DNA of 63,231 bases, taken from positions 1-63,231 of the IMG/VR virus record IMGVR_UViG_3300047388_000410; one strand, written 5' to 3'. The notes under the pieces were generated by a model. The model searched no databases, had not been told where the DNA came from, and saw only the letters and a program-made list of their open reading frames with translations. Both the position numbers and the translations under genes were made by a program. Positions 46,579 to 56,572 of this stretch are shown piece after piece. The DNA is from a virus. How positions within the stretch are numbered: position 1 is the first letter of the stretch; every line of letters begins with the position of its first letter.

Positions 46579-48360
46579 ATGGGCGTACAGTTAAACATAT
46601 TCGACGGTACATTAGAGCCCGATAAGCATCCGGGGCCGGCAGGGGCCACCGGGGCCACTGGTCCGGTTGGCCCGGGCAGTGGAGCAACCGGCGCGACGGG
46701 TGCAACCGGGTCAAGCGGGACTGCGGGCAGCAATGGTGCAACGGGGGCAACAGGAGCCACGGGGCCATCGGGCGCTGGGTCAACTGGTGCGACTGGTTCT
46801 TCGGGGCCGACGGGCGCTACTGGCCCGACCGGCCCACAAGGTAATACAGGCGCAACAATTACCCCATCATGTGCTACAGCACCAGAATTATTGTGCCTTG
46901 GCGGACGCGTTGGTACAGCAAATAACCCAACAATCAGTAGTGATATTGATGGTATTATTACAGGTTCTGGTACAGCGAGTAAAAATCTTCTTATTCATTC
47001 AAATCCATCGCTTGACGGGTACACGGAGTTCGACGGCCAGCTTCGCATCAAGGCCGGTACGCCGTTTGGTGTTGGAAGTCAGGTTATCGGCGAAAGTGCG
47101 GGCGGCGCGTTACAGATTCTCGGGCTATCGCCGTCAACCGCAACGTCGGTCGTTGGTGGTGGTCTGCGGGCGATTGCGCTCGACCCCGATTCCATCGCGA
47201 CGCCGATTCTCGTTCAAGACTCAACGTATGCATCGTTGATTATCCCTGGACAGATTCATCTTGCGTCTCCCGGTGGCAATGCGTTCATATTTGCCATCAT
47301 CGCTGGCGCGACCATCATGATCACTGACAGCACTAATAAGCTAAAAGTCGGGTTGTTCAGCGACAACAACACCATCGTTGCTGACGGCACTACACAGACG
47401 CTCGACGAGCAGGTGTCATTTGAATCCGAGCCGGTGTTGCAGTCGAATAACGGCGGCGTACTGACGATCAACGATTCAAAAGTCGTATGGGATAACTTCT
47501 CGCTCGCGACCGATGGAACGCCGGGCGGCAGCGTCACCGTTATTGATCATGCAGTAGCCATATCGGCGCCGACCATCGGCGATTTCTGTGTCATCACGAA
47601 TCGCCGTGGGTTGTGGTTCAAAGACTATTTCGACTCGGGCGGCATCGTTGTTCGAGGGACCGCTACCAATCAGATCGCGGTAGACGTAGAGGATTTACCT
47701 CCTCATCCAGTGAACCCTGGCGTGTTGATGCTTTCGCTGCGTTCCGTTGGTGCGGGCGTCCAGATGCGCCACGTCGGCGCCGCGGTATTCGGGGCCAATG
47801 CCGCTCCTACTGGTGCATATATCCTAGAGGTCATCGGCAATGCTCACATTAGCGGTAAACTAACTGTAGACGGTGCCATCGACCCGACTGATATCACCTA
47901 CTCTAGCCAACTCATTTCTACTATCGTTACGGGCACTGCACCAATGGTAGTGGCTTCCACTACCGGAGTAACCAATCTTAACGCCGATATGGTAGATGGA
48001 TTACATGCAACGGCATTTGCTTCTGCTGCGACGTTAATTCCATTATCCGCTCAGTCCAACGATATCGTTGACACGACCGTCACCGGAACGGCTGGCTTCT
48101 ATCGTGTTCACGTCTACTTAGTCGATTCCACTGCTGCCTTGGCCGCTGGTACTGTGTCCTGCAACATCAAGTTCAACGACGGATCAGCCGCTCAGACTAT
48201 AACCGTTGGCCCCATCGCACTGGCAACCCTTGGCTCCATGACACAGGCTACAATCTTCGTAAACCTAGCTTCGGGCAATCTTACCTACGGCACTGTCCAT
48301 ACCGGATCGTTTTTAGGATCGCAATATGGGTTGTTTATCACTTGGGAGAAGGTGGCATAA
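46579..48360 (+). CDS. Collagen-like tail fibre or appendage protein
   Basis: The 593-residue protein has a short head ([18 protein letters not shown]), a collagen-like stalk of Gly-x-y triplets (residues 18-96, [13 protein letters not shown] type) and a long beta-rich body with repeated strand segments ([11 protein letters not shown]..., [15 protein letters not shown]), ending with a small domain. It is likely a homotrimer for host binding. It lacks an enzyme signature. Confidence 0.8.
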   Translation: MGVQLNIFDGTLEPDKHPGPAGATGATGPVGPGSGATGATGATGSSGTAGSNGATGATGATGPSGAGSTGATGSSGPTGATGPTGPQGNTGATITPSCATAPELLCLGGRVGTANNPTISSDIDGIITGSGTASKNLLIHSNPSLDGYTEFDGQLRIKAGTPFGVGSQVIGESAGGALQILGLSPSTATSVVGGGLRAIALDPDSIATPILVQDSTYASLIIPGQIHLASPGGNAFIFAIIAGATIMITDSTNKLKVGLFSDNNTIVADGTTQTLDEQVSFESEPVLQSNNGGVLTINDSKVVWDNFSLATDGTPGGSVTVIDHAVAISAPTIGDFCVITNRRGLWFKDYFDSGGIVVRGTATNQIAVDVEDLPPHPVNPGVLMLSLRSVGAGVQMRHVGAAVFGANAAPTGAYILEVIGNAHISGKLTVDGAIDPTDITYSSQLISTIVTGTAPMVVASTTGVTNLNADMVDGLHATAFASAATLIPLSAQSNDIVDTTVTGTAGFYRVHVYLVDSTAALAAGTVSCNIKFNDGSAAQTITVGPIALATLGSMTQATIFVNLASGNLTYGTVHTGSFLGSQYGLFITWEKVA

Positions 48361-48536
48361 TGGACTTTGACGCAGAAATTAAACGCCTCGAAGACGGCAT
48401 TAAGCAAATGCAAGAACAGGCGCAGAAACTCGCAACAAATATCGTTCTTGCCCAAGGTGCGCTTTTGCAGACCAAGGCGCTTAAAACGCAGCATGAAGAA
48501 CAGTGTAAGGATTGCGGATTAAAGACGGAGAAGTAA
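48360..48536 (+). CDS. Small coiled-coil protein (58 aa)
   Basis: [22 protein letters not shown] is one heptad helix, with CKDCGLK at the C-terminus. The ATG overlaps the fibre stop (TAATG). It may assist fibre assembly. Confidence 0.6.
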   Translation: MDFDAEIKRLEDGIKQMQEQAQKLATNIVLAQGALLQTKALKTQHEEQCKDCGLKTEK

Positions 48537-48537
48537 A

Positions 48538-49629
48538 ATGGCATTCGTTTCCACTACAGATCAGCTAAAAACGCTCGCGCTCGAATTGGCGCAGGAGCCG
48601 ACAGACGGCTCTAGTCAGTTTGATGCAAGAGCTGTTGACTACATGAACGAGATTTATCTCGTGCTGACGCAGGGCGGGACGATTGGGGTACGAGATTTAG
48701 CTACTAGTGCCGGGCTTTATACGCACGTTGTCGATATCGCCACTTCTGATTGGCTATGGTTGCGAAAATTTCCGCCATTTTGTTTCAACACCACGCCTGC
48801 GATGATCGGCGCGAATACGAGTGTGGCGCTAGGTGGACCGCCGCCCATTACGCTGCAAACTGTTACGTTAACGTTCAACAGCACTACTGTTACATTCAAC
48901 GGTATTGCGCCGCCGCTTGACGTAACAGGATGGCGCATTAAGCTACTAAACCAAACGCCCGGTATCGAAATTCCGCCCATCACCGTACCGCGTATCGAAG
49001 CGCATACAGCCGGTGCATTCACCGCAACCATCGATTGCCCATGGCCGCAAGATACCGAAACCGCAAACGGCAATTTCGTATTATGGCAGGCGGAATACGA
49101 GCTACCATCAGATTTTGCGCGCTTCGCTGAATCTCCATTCGTCTTCGGCGGCTGGCCGGTCAGCTATCCGCCACGTCTCGCCATCGGCAGTGCCGAACAG
49201 GTATTCGACCAATTTCCGTTGATGGAGTCAAATCAGGGACCGCCGAATGCCGCCGCTCGTATCTCACCCACAACCATCATGATGAATCGGTGGGATACGC
49301 AATCGTACCGCATAGAGTTTAGCTATATCATTCAACCTGACGCGCTCGTTACCGGCCAAATGCCGCCGCAAGAGCCACTATTGCCTGTTCGTCATCGGCC
49401 CGTGCTGTCGTATGGCGCGGCGATGTATATCATGCAGGATAAAGCCGATAGCAAAACATCCATGCTGGCATCGCAAACGCGCGAATTAATCATGCGTATG
49501 ACACAAGAGTATCGCAAAGAGCTTCAATCGGGGTCTGAGTTAAACGGCCGTCATCTTTTTCGCCAGCAACGATTCCGCACGGGGCGATACGGGTTACTGC
49601 GCACATCATCAGGCTTGCCGTTGTTCTAA
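48538..49629 (+). CDS. Probable head-tail adaptor/connector protein
   Basis: The 363-residue protein has an N-terminal helical part (DQLKTLALELAQEPTDG...FDARAVDYMNEIYLVLTQGG) like adaptor proteins of podoviruses (P22 gp4/T7 gp11 role). A beta-rich insert lies in the middle, and a conserved C-terminal helix (RPVLSYGAAMYIMQDKAD...TRELIMRMTQEYRKEL) follows. It precedes a large tail protein, as gp11 precedes gp12 in T7. Confidence 0.7.
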   Translation: MAFVSTTDQLKTLALELAQEPTDGSSQFDARAVDYMNEIYLVLTQGGTIGVRDLATSAGLYTHVVDIATSDWLWLRKFPPFCFNTTPAMIGANTSVALGGPPPITLQTVTLTFNSTTVTFNGIAPPLDVTGWRIKLLNQTPGIEIPPITVPRIEAHTAGAFTATIDCPWPQDTETANGNFVLWQAEYELPSDFARFAESPFVFGGWPVSYPPRLAIGSAEQVFDQFPLMESNQGPPNAAARISPTTIMMNRWDTQSYRIEFSYIIQPDALVTGQMPPQEPLLPVRHRPVLSYGAAMYIMQDKADSKTSMLASQTRELIMRMTQEYRKELQSGSELNGRHLFRQQRFRTGRYGLLRTSSGLPLF

Positions 49630-49639
49630 GGCATAACCT

Positions 49640-52600
49640 ATGCCCTTCGGCTCCCCTCCAGGCGAATCGTCAGAACTAGTCGTTGGCGATTTCGGTCTAG
49701 ACTTCACTGAAAACTGGCTGCTCATTCGGCCAAATAGCCTTATCTTGGCCGAAGGCATCACCGAAGAAGACCGTAACGTCAGAAAAGAAGCCGGCGCCAA
49801 GCCGTATAACACCGACCACGTTGCCGGAGCGCCGACATTCACCGGTACATGGTCAGCAGGGCGATTCTGGACCGGCGCAATGGCGTTGTATGCAGTAGAT
49901 AATCTGACGCCGTTTGTAAGGGTTGTCGGGAATGCGACAGGTTCAGCCGGGCCGACGACGCCATATGGACCAACCGCAGGCACCGGAACAATTCACTCTG
50001 GCGGCACAACGGTTACTAGTGCATCAATCGCAACGGCATTTACAACACAATTACATGTTGGTGATTTCATTACTGCGGCTGGGCAAACACGCCAAGTCCA
50101 GTCGATTCAAAGTAATTCACAGCTAACAACGTTTACTGCGTTTTCACCCGCATTAAGCGGCAATAATGCTTTTACGTTTCAGTCTGCGCCACGAACGCAA
50201 ATCAGCGTCGGCGCACCAGTCATAGCCGGGCATACGATTGTTATCGGTATGACGGTATGGGGCGGAGCAACGAATGCTAATCCAGCAACCAAAACGCAAT
50301 TCGTCACAACCGATACGCAAGGAAATACGTATACACAAACCGTAACTGACAACCCCAATAACCCAACACTTTCAACCGTTATCATCACCGGCCAAATCAC
50401 AACTGCACTAGGGCCGGCTGATAAAATCAACATCGTCAACGCGACGCCGTTTGTGAATATTTCAGCGAGCGCGGTGGAGTATACTGCCGCGGTATTGCAG
50501 CAAACTGGAACGGCAAATGGTACGATATCTGGAATGCACGCTGGTACCGCAGTTTCGTTTACCGCAAATAGCGCCTTGACACTGCCGATACTTATTGTTG
50601 GGATTGCATCAGCACTCGATGATCCCAGCACGGTAACATGGGCGCCAGGAAGCGGATTTACAGCACGTCAGGAAGTGCTTGCGGCTCAACCTCATCCCGG
50701 CATGGACCTTCTTGCTAACCAAGTTGAATTCAACGACCGCGTACAGACAACACAACCAACTATTATTGCGTTGTTTGATTTTCATTCATTCAAAGATACA
50801 CTAGGACCAGGCACCGTAACGACAGTATCAGGTAGTAGAACCGTTAACGGCGCCGGTACGACTTTTAACGGCTCGCCCGATAACGGCTTAGTTGGGTTTC
50901 GTATTGGTGATATTATTGAAGTTAACGGCGAGCGACGCTATGTAAAAGAAATCATCTCAGCGACGCAACTAACGACAACCGATCCGTGGACGTTATCAAA
51001 CGCTGGACAGGCGTATCATATCATCGTCAATCAACGTCTCATTACGGCTTCAACAGATGGTAATATTTATAAAGATAAGCCCACTGGCGAAGATACAGGC
51101 GAGCTAGTCGGCACAATCATTTTCACCGGCCTAAACCAATCCGTCCAACAAGGCCGCTTCGTTCAAGGCGGCAGCGAAATCGCCACTAATCCACGCAAAC
51201 TATTCTTCGCCAACGGTATCGACGCGCCAGAAGTTTTAACTGGCAATGATGTAACCATGCACATGATTGCCAAGCCGCCGTTGGATTGGACGACACCGAC
51301 TATCAATCCTGGCAATCAGCCTATCAACTTCGTCGTTCACGCAAACCGCATGGTTGGATTTGGTAACGAGAATTTTCCTCATGCTATATACATGAGTACG
51401 CCGTCAGACCACGAGGATTTTCAAACGAGCACGGGCGATCCAAATGCCTCAACGTTAGTGTTTACAATTCCTTCGCGCGTCGGCCTGCGCCTCATGGCCG
51501 GTGCAAACTATAACGGCGTATTATATCTATGGGAGTATCCGCGCGGGTTATATTATCTTGACGACTCTAACGGCGACGCATTTACATGGACAGTGCATAC
51601 CACGAGCCAAGCGCTCGGCTGCGCGCAAAGTCAATATGCCGTGTTGCCGTGCGATACCGATGTACTCTTTCTCACTGCTTCGGGCGAAATTCATGCGCTC
51701 TCGGCCGTTAATACTCTCGGCGGCACGTTATCTTCTGACCTTGGATATAAACTCGGCGTCGCCCGCTTTCTACGTAACAACCTTAACCTAAAACGCTTAA
51801 ATCAATGCGTCAGCGTGTGGTATCCCTTCAAACGCATCGCGACATTCAGCCTCCCCGCAGTCGGCAGCGAAGTTAACAACCTAACGATCCATTTTGATTT
51901 CGGCAATCTCGATATTGGCGGCTTACCGCGGTTTCATTACAGCTTCCGCGATACACCAACGGCTTATGCGATACGCCAAACGCAAGCTGATTTTATTGAT
52001 AAGCCAATTTTCGGTGAGTCGAGTACCGTATTTCTTACTGAGCAAGTAGCGCGTAACAAAGACGGCACCGCATACAACTCAATTATTCAAACCTCCCATA
52101 ACGACATGGGCGGCGTGAGACAAGTCAACGCGCCATTCGGCAGCGCATCTGTATATCGCACTCGGCGCAAAGTATGGCGCAACGTAGAATTCATTATGGA
52201 GCCGGTTGCCGCGGGTACGGCAACAGTAGAAGTATTAGTGGATCGGCTATTGCGCCAAACGCTTACCGTTGATTGCACCGTGCGCCGGCAACGTTTTACT
52301 CTCATGTGTGGCGATGGATATACGATTAGTTTTAATTGGCAAGTTAACGGACTGGATCAAGATTATAAACTTCTCGCCATCTACGTCGGCTTTGAAGTCG
52401 GCCAAGAGGATACCGCGCGGGCTGTGGGCGAGCCGCCGCCTGGGCCGACTGGGCCTACTGGGCCTCAAATTAGCTGGCTACTTACCACAACAACCTCTGG
52501 CACCGGCACAGGCAGCGTTTCGCCGCCTGGTGGCACGTTTGCCGATGGAACAGTGGTTACACTCACGGCTACTCCTGGTGATGCTGATAGCGAATTCGTC

Positions 52601-52750
52601 ATGTGGACGGGCGATTTAACTGGTAGTACCAATCCCGATAGCATAACCATGAATAGCGATAAAACAGTTAATGCAGTATTCAACCTCAAACCCCTCTTGT
52701 CAATTTCCGAATCCGGCACAGGCACAGGTGTCGTGACAAGTGACGTATAA
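49640..52750 (+). CDS. Large tail tubular/nozzle-like protein, C-terminally cut within an InlB-type repeat
   Basis: The 1036-residue protein follows the adaptor, where the nozzle (T7 gp12-like) is expected. Two inserted domains near 115-180 and 380-440 share a repeat (GTGTIHSGGTTV, VGDFITAAGQTRQV...). The core has FLTASGEIHALSAV, LGVARFLRNN and VSVWYPFKRIATFSL. Near 930 a [11 protein letters not shown] link leads to a bacterial InlB-like repeat (TSGTGTGSVSPPGG...MNSDKTVNAVFN). A second repeat starts, but the frame ends at SGTGTGVVTSDV and continues in another frame at 52750. See the finding on the split repeat. Confidence 0.75.
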   Translation: MPFGSPPGESSELVVGDFGLDFTENWLLIRPNSLILAEGITEEDRNVRKEAGAKPYNTDHVAGAPTFTGTWSAGRFWTGAMALYAVDNLTPFVRVVGNATGSAGPTTPYGPTAGTGTIHSGGTTVTSASIATAFTTQLHVGDFITAAGQTRQVQSIQSNSQLTTFTAFSPALSGNNAFTFQSAPRTQISVGAPVIAGHTIVIGMTVWGGATNANPATKTQFVTTDTQGNTYTQTVTDNPNNPTLSTVIITGQITTALGPADKINIVNATPFVNISASAVEYTAAVLQQTGTANGTISGMHAGTAVSFTANSALTLPILIVGIASALDDPSTVTWAPGSGFTARQEVLAAQPHPGMDLLANQVEFNDRVQTTQPTIIALFDFHSFKDTLGPGTVTTVSGSRTVNGAGTTFNGSPDNGLVGFRIGDIIEVNGERRYVKEIISATQLTTTDPWTLSNAGQAYHIIVNQRLITASTDGNIYKDKPTGEDTGELVGTIIFTGLNQSVQQGRFVQGGSEIATNPRKLFFANGIDAPEVLTGNDVTMHMIAKPPLDWTTPTINPGNQPINFVVHANRMVGFGNENFPHAIYMSTPSDHEDFQTSTGDPNASTLVFTIPSRVGLRLMAGANYNGVLYLWEYPRGLYYLDDSNGDAFTWTVHTTSQALGCAQSQYAVLPCDTDVLFLTASGEIHALSAVNTLGGTLSSDLGYKLGVARFLRNNLNLKRLNQCVSVWYPFKRIATFSLPAVGSEVNNLTIHFDFGNLDIGGLPRFHYSFRDTPTAYAIRQTQADFIDKPIFGESSTVFLTEQVARNKDGTAYNSIIQTSHNDMGGVRQVNAPFGSASVYRTRRKVWRNVEFIMEPVAAGTATVEVLVDRLLRQTLTVDCTVRRQRFTLMCGDGYTISFNWQVNGLDQDYKLLAIYVGFEVGQEDTARAVGEPPPGPTGPTGPQISWLLTTTTSGTGTGSVSPPGGTFADGTVVTLTATPGDADSEFVMWTGDLTGSTNPDSITMNSDKTVNAVFNLKPLLSISESGTGTGVVTSDV

Positions 52751-53568
52751 TGCCGCCAATTAATTGCCCTGGTACTTGCTCACTACGCTATGCAACTGGT
52801 ACAGTTGTACAGCTTACCGCTACACCTAATGGCACTGACGTTTTCGATCATTGGGAAGGCTCAGGAGTGCCGCCAGTTACGGGCACTGGCACTATCAAAA
52901 GCGGCACAGGCGTTGAGGTAGACGGGACGAGTACGTTGTTCACAAGCCAAGTCAATGTAAACGACTTCATCATTGCCGATGGTCAAACGCGCCAAGTTAC
53001 TGAAGTCGATAGCAACACGAAGTTGAAAGTTACGTCACAGTTTTCGCCAACTATCAACAGTGCAGCGTCGTTTGAAATCGCTGCACCAACAACATCAAAT
53101 CCAATCAGCGTGACAATGAATCACGACCGTAGTATTAACGCTGTGTTCAAAGTCGGTGTTGCTAACGGCGCATTATTTGCACATAGTGCCGAAACTGGCG
53201 GTGCTGGTTATGACACCACAAACAAATTCGGCGTTATATCTGAAGTTGCTGGTGGATTAATTACATCTAACTCTGCCGGCGTAGTGCAGGTTCGCGCTCC
53301 GGCAGCGTTTACGATTACATTCTTATATGTTCAGCTTGTTACCGTACTCGGTACAGGCAAGAGCATCACATTTAAAATAAACGTAAACGGTTCAACAAGT
53401 AACGCGATATCAGTCACGGTAAGCGGTAATAACCTTAACGGCTTCTCAACAAACGGACCATTAAGTATCGCACAAGATGATTTGATTTGTATCGAAGCTG
53501 CGACATTCAATAGCGTATCAAACGGCACAGTAGACCATTTTGCCATCGGCATACAGAGTGTGTTATAA
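52750..53568 (+). CDS. Tail/fibre protein beginning with the other half of an InlB-type repeat
   Basis: The 272-residue protein begins MPPINCPGTCSLRYATGTVV, exactly what should follow GVVTSDV in the preceding protein. It contains one more copy of the GTGTIKSGT...VNDFIIADGQTRQV domain inserted between INCPGT...HWEG and MNHDRSINAVFK of the repeat, then a beta-rich C-terminal domain (about 140-272) of lectin-like or jelly-roll type. The TAATG stop/start allows re-initiation after 49640..52750. Confidence 0.75.
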   Translation: MPPINCPGTCSLRYATGTVVQLTATPNGTDVFDHWEGSGVPPVTGTGTIKSGTGVEVDGTSTLFTSQVNVNDFIIADGQTRQVTEVDSNTKLKVTSQFSPTINSAASFEIAAPTTSNPISVTMNHDRSINAVFKVGVANGALFAHSAETGGAGYDTTNKFGVISEVAGGLITSNSAGVVQVRAPAAFTITFLYVQLVTVLGTGKSITFKINVNGSTSNAISVTVSGNNLNGFSTNGPLSIAQDDLICIEAATFNSVSNGTVDHFAIGIQSVL

Positions 53569-54359
53569 TGGCTAGAATAACATTTCGCGATATGGGCACG
53601 GCGGACTCTAATCTTGTTTTTGCTCCATTTATGTCAACACGATTCACCAGCGCCGTCATTAGTCCAGGCACTAACTGGTCACCGAGAAACTTTACTATCG
53701 ACCAGTTTACCGCTACCGCGCCCGCTGCACCAGGAGTAGGCACAGCGGTTGATTTTCAAACTAACGTAGGTGACAACGTTCCTGTAGGTGATGTTGGTAG
53801 CGCTGTTTCGTTAAACGGTACGAATACGCAAGTACGCGGTACTATGGCCGCACCGGTTGGCATCGTTGGCTCACGAAATCCTACTGCATTTACTATTCGT
53901 GAAATCAAAACCGGCATGCCGACAAGTCAAGTCACGCATAACGGCATATCATATACATGTACAAATCCAAATCAAGACGTGAGTTTATATTCATGGGGTC
54001 AAGCGACAGCGGGTATTTTTACACCAGGGAATCCAGTATTCCTCAAACCCTGTTCTGCGCGGCTCAGTAGCACATTAACTCAAACATTTGAAATCGTATG
54101 GCCCGTTACCGGTACATTTAAATATTTCGTTTTCGTTACTCCCGGTAGCGGCATTACTTGGGATGGTAATATTACTCTTACGCTTCAAATCGACGGCGGT
54201 AGCAGCATTTCATTTACGCCGACGAATGGTGTGGACGTGTTTACCGATTATGTGCAGACCTTAGCTGTTACATCGGGGCAGCTTGTATATTGGCAGGCTA
54301 CGCGCAACTCGGGATCATTTAACCCAGCTATTACGTTTACCTGGGGTTTCGGCACGTAA
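53568..54359 (+). CDS. Beta-rich tail/fibre protein (263 aa)
   Basis: It is Thr/Gly/Asn-rich with repeated strands and a C-terminal part ([37 protein letters not shown]) suggesting a carbohydrate-binding type sandwich. It lies between the tail protein pair and a collagen-like fibre with TAATG links. It is not assigned. Confidence 0.65.
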   Translation: MARITFRDMGTADSNLVFAPFMSTRFTSAVISPGTNWSPRNFTIDQFTATAPAAPGVGTAVDFQTNVGDNVPVGDVGSAVSLNGTNTQVRGTMAAPVGIVGSRNPTAFTIREIKTGMPTSQVTHNGISYTCTNPNQDVSLYSWGQATAGIFTPGNPVFLKPCSARLSSTLTQTFEIVWPVTGTFKYFVFVTPGSGITWDGNITLTLQIDGGSSISFTPTNGVDVFTDYVQTLAVTSGQLVYWQATRNSGSFNPAITFTWGFGT

Positions 54360-55705
54360 TGTCATTCCGCAAACAACGTTTGCCGGGATTCATTGAAGTA
54401 GCGACTGGCAACACAGGTGCCGGCGGAGTTACCGGCGCAACTGGCCCAGCGGGGGCTACCGGCGCAATAGGCGCAACAGGAAGCACGGGACCTATAGGTA
54501 TAACTGGCGCCACCGGCCCTTTTGGCTTAACAGGAGCTACCGGTTCGCCCGGCGAAGACGGTCTAAACGGCGAAGACGGGGCGCCGGGAATGCCGGGCAC
54601 GACTGGTCCTACTGGCCCTCAAGGGGTAACGGGCTCAGACGGTGCTACGGGCTCGTCAGGACCACAAGGTGCCACCGGACCAACCGGCCCCGCTGGGCCG
54701 GCTTCGACACAGGGCGACACGGGTGCTACTGGAGCCACTGGGGCTACAGGCGCCGGTCCAACAGGCGCAAGCGGCCCAACCGGTCCAACAGGGCCGTCAA
54801 GTGTCGGGGCAACTGGACCGCCGGGCGTAGACGGCATTGATGGCGAAGATGGTGCCCAAGGGCCACAGGGGACTACGGGGCCAACCGGCCCACAAGGCAG
54901 CACGGGCGCAACCGGAGTACAAGGGAGCACAGGTGCAACAGGTGTTCAAGGTGCGACCGGCGCTACGGGACCACAAGGAGCTACGGGAGCCGGGGCAACG
55001 GGAGCGACCGGGGCGACTGGTGCGCAAGGCGCAACAGGAAGCGGCGGAACAAACTCTAACGCTGCCTCAAAATTCCTTGGCTGGCTTCAAATGGCAACGA
55101 CAGCAACGGGAACAGTCATTAACGCAGTTGGACTTATATCTCGTACACAAACTGGCACAAACTCACTTGTAACGGATTCAACTGGGCGTTATTTAAAAAA
55201 CGTAAGCAGCACTGCACTTAATACAACCGCCGGTTTGGATTTTATTTCTGGCGACGCTGAAACCGAAGCGCAGTTTGGACCTGATATTACATTCGTCATG
55301 AAAACTGGTCCTGCAAGCACGGACGTTACTAACGTGCGCATTTGGGTTGGCATATTTAGCGTTGATCCAAGCGGGTCTGCTGATCCAGCCGGCCATCGTC
55401 TTGCATTTCGTTTTGATACAGGCGCGGGTGATACTGTATGGCAAGCAGTATCAAAAGACGGCACAACACAAGGAATAAGCTCAACAGGAACTTCAGTTAC
55501 CGCTGATACGCGATACGTTATGCGTATTGATGGGAGCAATGCAGCATCAGTAGACTATTATATCAACGGATCACTTGTTGCAACACGTACAACAAATTTG
55601 CCCGGCGCTTCAACAGCTTTAGCCGTTGCACAGACAATTACTAACTTAAGTGCAGGTACAGCTCGTGCTATTCTTTGGGCACGTTATCAAATAAACCAGA
55701 ACTAA
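54359..55705 (+). CDS. Collagen-like fibre with a C-terminal lectin-like domain
   Basis: The 448-residue protein has about 210 residues of Gly-x-y triplets ([19 protein letters not shown] type, with [16 protein letters not shown]) in a long stalk. From about 235 a ConA-like sandwich follows ([61 protein letters not shown]). Its design suggests a trimeric receptor-binding fibre. It is the strongest receptor-binding candidate. Confidence 0.82.
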   Translation: MSFRKQRLPGFIEVATGNTGAGGVTGATGPAGATGAIGATGSTGPIGITGATGPFGLTGATGSPGEDGLNGEDGAPGMPGTTGPTGPQGVTGSDGATGSSGPQGATGPTGPAGPASTQGDTGATGATGATGAGPTGASGPTGPTGPSSVGATGPPGVDGIDGEDGAQGPQGTTGPTGPQGSTGATGVQGSTGATGVQGATGATGPQGATGAGATGATGATGAQGATGSGGTNSNAASKFLGWLQMATTATGTVINAVGLISRTQTGTNSLVTDSTGRYLKNVSSTALNTTAGLDFISGDAETEAQFGPDITFVMKTGPASTDVTNVRIWVGIFSVDPSGSADPAGHRLAFRFDTGAGDTVWQAVSKDGTTQGISSTGTSVTADTRYVMRIDGSNAASVDYYINGSLVATRTTNLPGASTALAVAQTITNLSAGTARAILWARYQINQN

Positions 55706-55718
55706 AAGGAGAACCCCC

Positions 55719-56099
55719 ATGGCCGCAAACAAAATCGTCCGCTTCGGACCCACCGCGTTGAGCGCTTCGCTCACGACGAACCTCTTTAACCCGCCTGTGT
55801 TGAGTGGCGGCGTCGGCGTACCGACAGATTCAACGACAACATATTTTCTCATTAAGCGCATCCGCATTGTCAACAAAACCGGCTCACCGGCCACATTTAG
55901 CTTGTGGCTTGGCGCATCAGGCGCTAATGCTGCCGGAACCGAAGTCATCGGTAACGCAAAATCCGTAGCCGGAAACGATGCCTTCGATTGGACTAGCTCG
56001 CCGGGCCTACGTCTCGATACAACGGATTTTCTCGTCGGGGGCGCATCAGGTGCCAATGCGTTAACTCTTGAAGGTGAAGGTGAAATTGGGATTGCTTAA
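55719..56099 (+). CDS. Small beta-sandwich virion protein (126 aa)
   Basis: IKRIRIVNKTGSPATFSLWLGASGANAAGTEV and VAGNDAFDWTSSPGLRLD form a pattern found in small phage structural proteins. It follows the receptor fibre. AAAAGGAG precedes the ATG. Confidence 0.65.
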   Translation: MAANKIVRFGPTALSASLTTNLFNPPVLSGGVGVPTDSTTTYFLIKRIRIVNKTGSPATFSLWLGASGANAAGTEVIGNAKSVAGNDAFDWTSSPGLRLDTTDFLVGGASGANALTLEGEGEIGIA

Positions 56100-56123
56100 A
56101 GGCAAATCTGCCTCAACCTATTG

Positions 56124-56132
56124 GAATATTTA
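56124..56132 (+). promoter_or_regulatory. Late motif GAATATTTA, copy 4 (before the acetyltransferase genes)
   Basis: CTATTGGAATATTTA is identical to copy 3 over 15 bases and lies in the 41-base gap before 56141. The predicted transcript would start almost at the ATG. Confidence 0.55.
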
Positions 56133-56140
56133 CTATTTGG

Positions 56141-56572
56141 ATGACTACATACACGGAAGTTAATGCCGACGATCACGAAACCCTAACCTTCCTATGCGAA
56201 CACGCCATAGGGAATGTTAACCTTTATCATTTACCAGTCAAGATGTGGGTCGCGAAAGACGAAACAGGCATCGTCGCGTTGCTGATGCTCAAGACCGTCC
56301 CATACCTTTCGCTCGACATGATCGTTGCGCACCCCGATTCTCGGCCCTTCATGCGCATCATCAAACTCTGGCGCATGGCCGAAGCGTGGCTCAAAGCACA
56401 AAAAGTCCCGATGGTCGCAGTATCGGTATTCAACACCCTTCAGCATTACCAATCCATCCTTCGTCGCATGGGGTTTGAGAAGATTGGTGAAGAAGCAGAT
56501 GATGACGGAAATGCAATAGAGACGATTTACGGCAAAACGTTTATCGAAGCCACGGAAAGGCTGAGTGCATAA
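56141..56572 (+). CDS. GNAT-fold acetyltransferase-like protein 1
   Basis: The 143-residue protein has the order VALLMLKTVPYLSLDMIVAHPDSRPFMRIIKLWRMAEAWLKAQ, VSVFNTLQHYQSILRRMGFEKIG, which matches the GNAT fold core and C-terminal part. Proteins of this type occur between tail and ejection genes of podoviruses. Substrate and activity are unknown; the acetyl-CoA loop is weak. Confidence 0.7.
   Translation: MTTYTEVNADDHETLTFLCEHAIGNVNLYHLPVKMWVAKDETGIVALLMLKTVPYLSLDMIVAHPDSRPFMRIIKLWRMAEAWLKAQKVPMVAVSVFNTLQHYQSILRRMGFEKIGEEADDDGNAIETIYGKTFIEATERLSA

Noticed and set aside
54619-54930. Pro/Val/Ala-rich minus-strand ORFs opposite the collagen-like genes
   Set aside because: They are mirror frames of Gly-x-y coding DNA, without ribosome binding sites.
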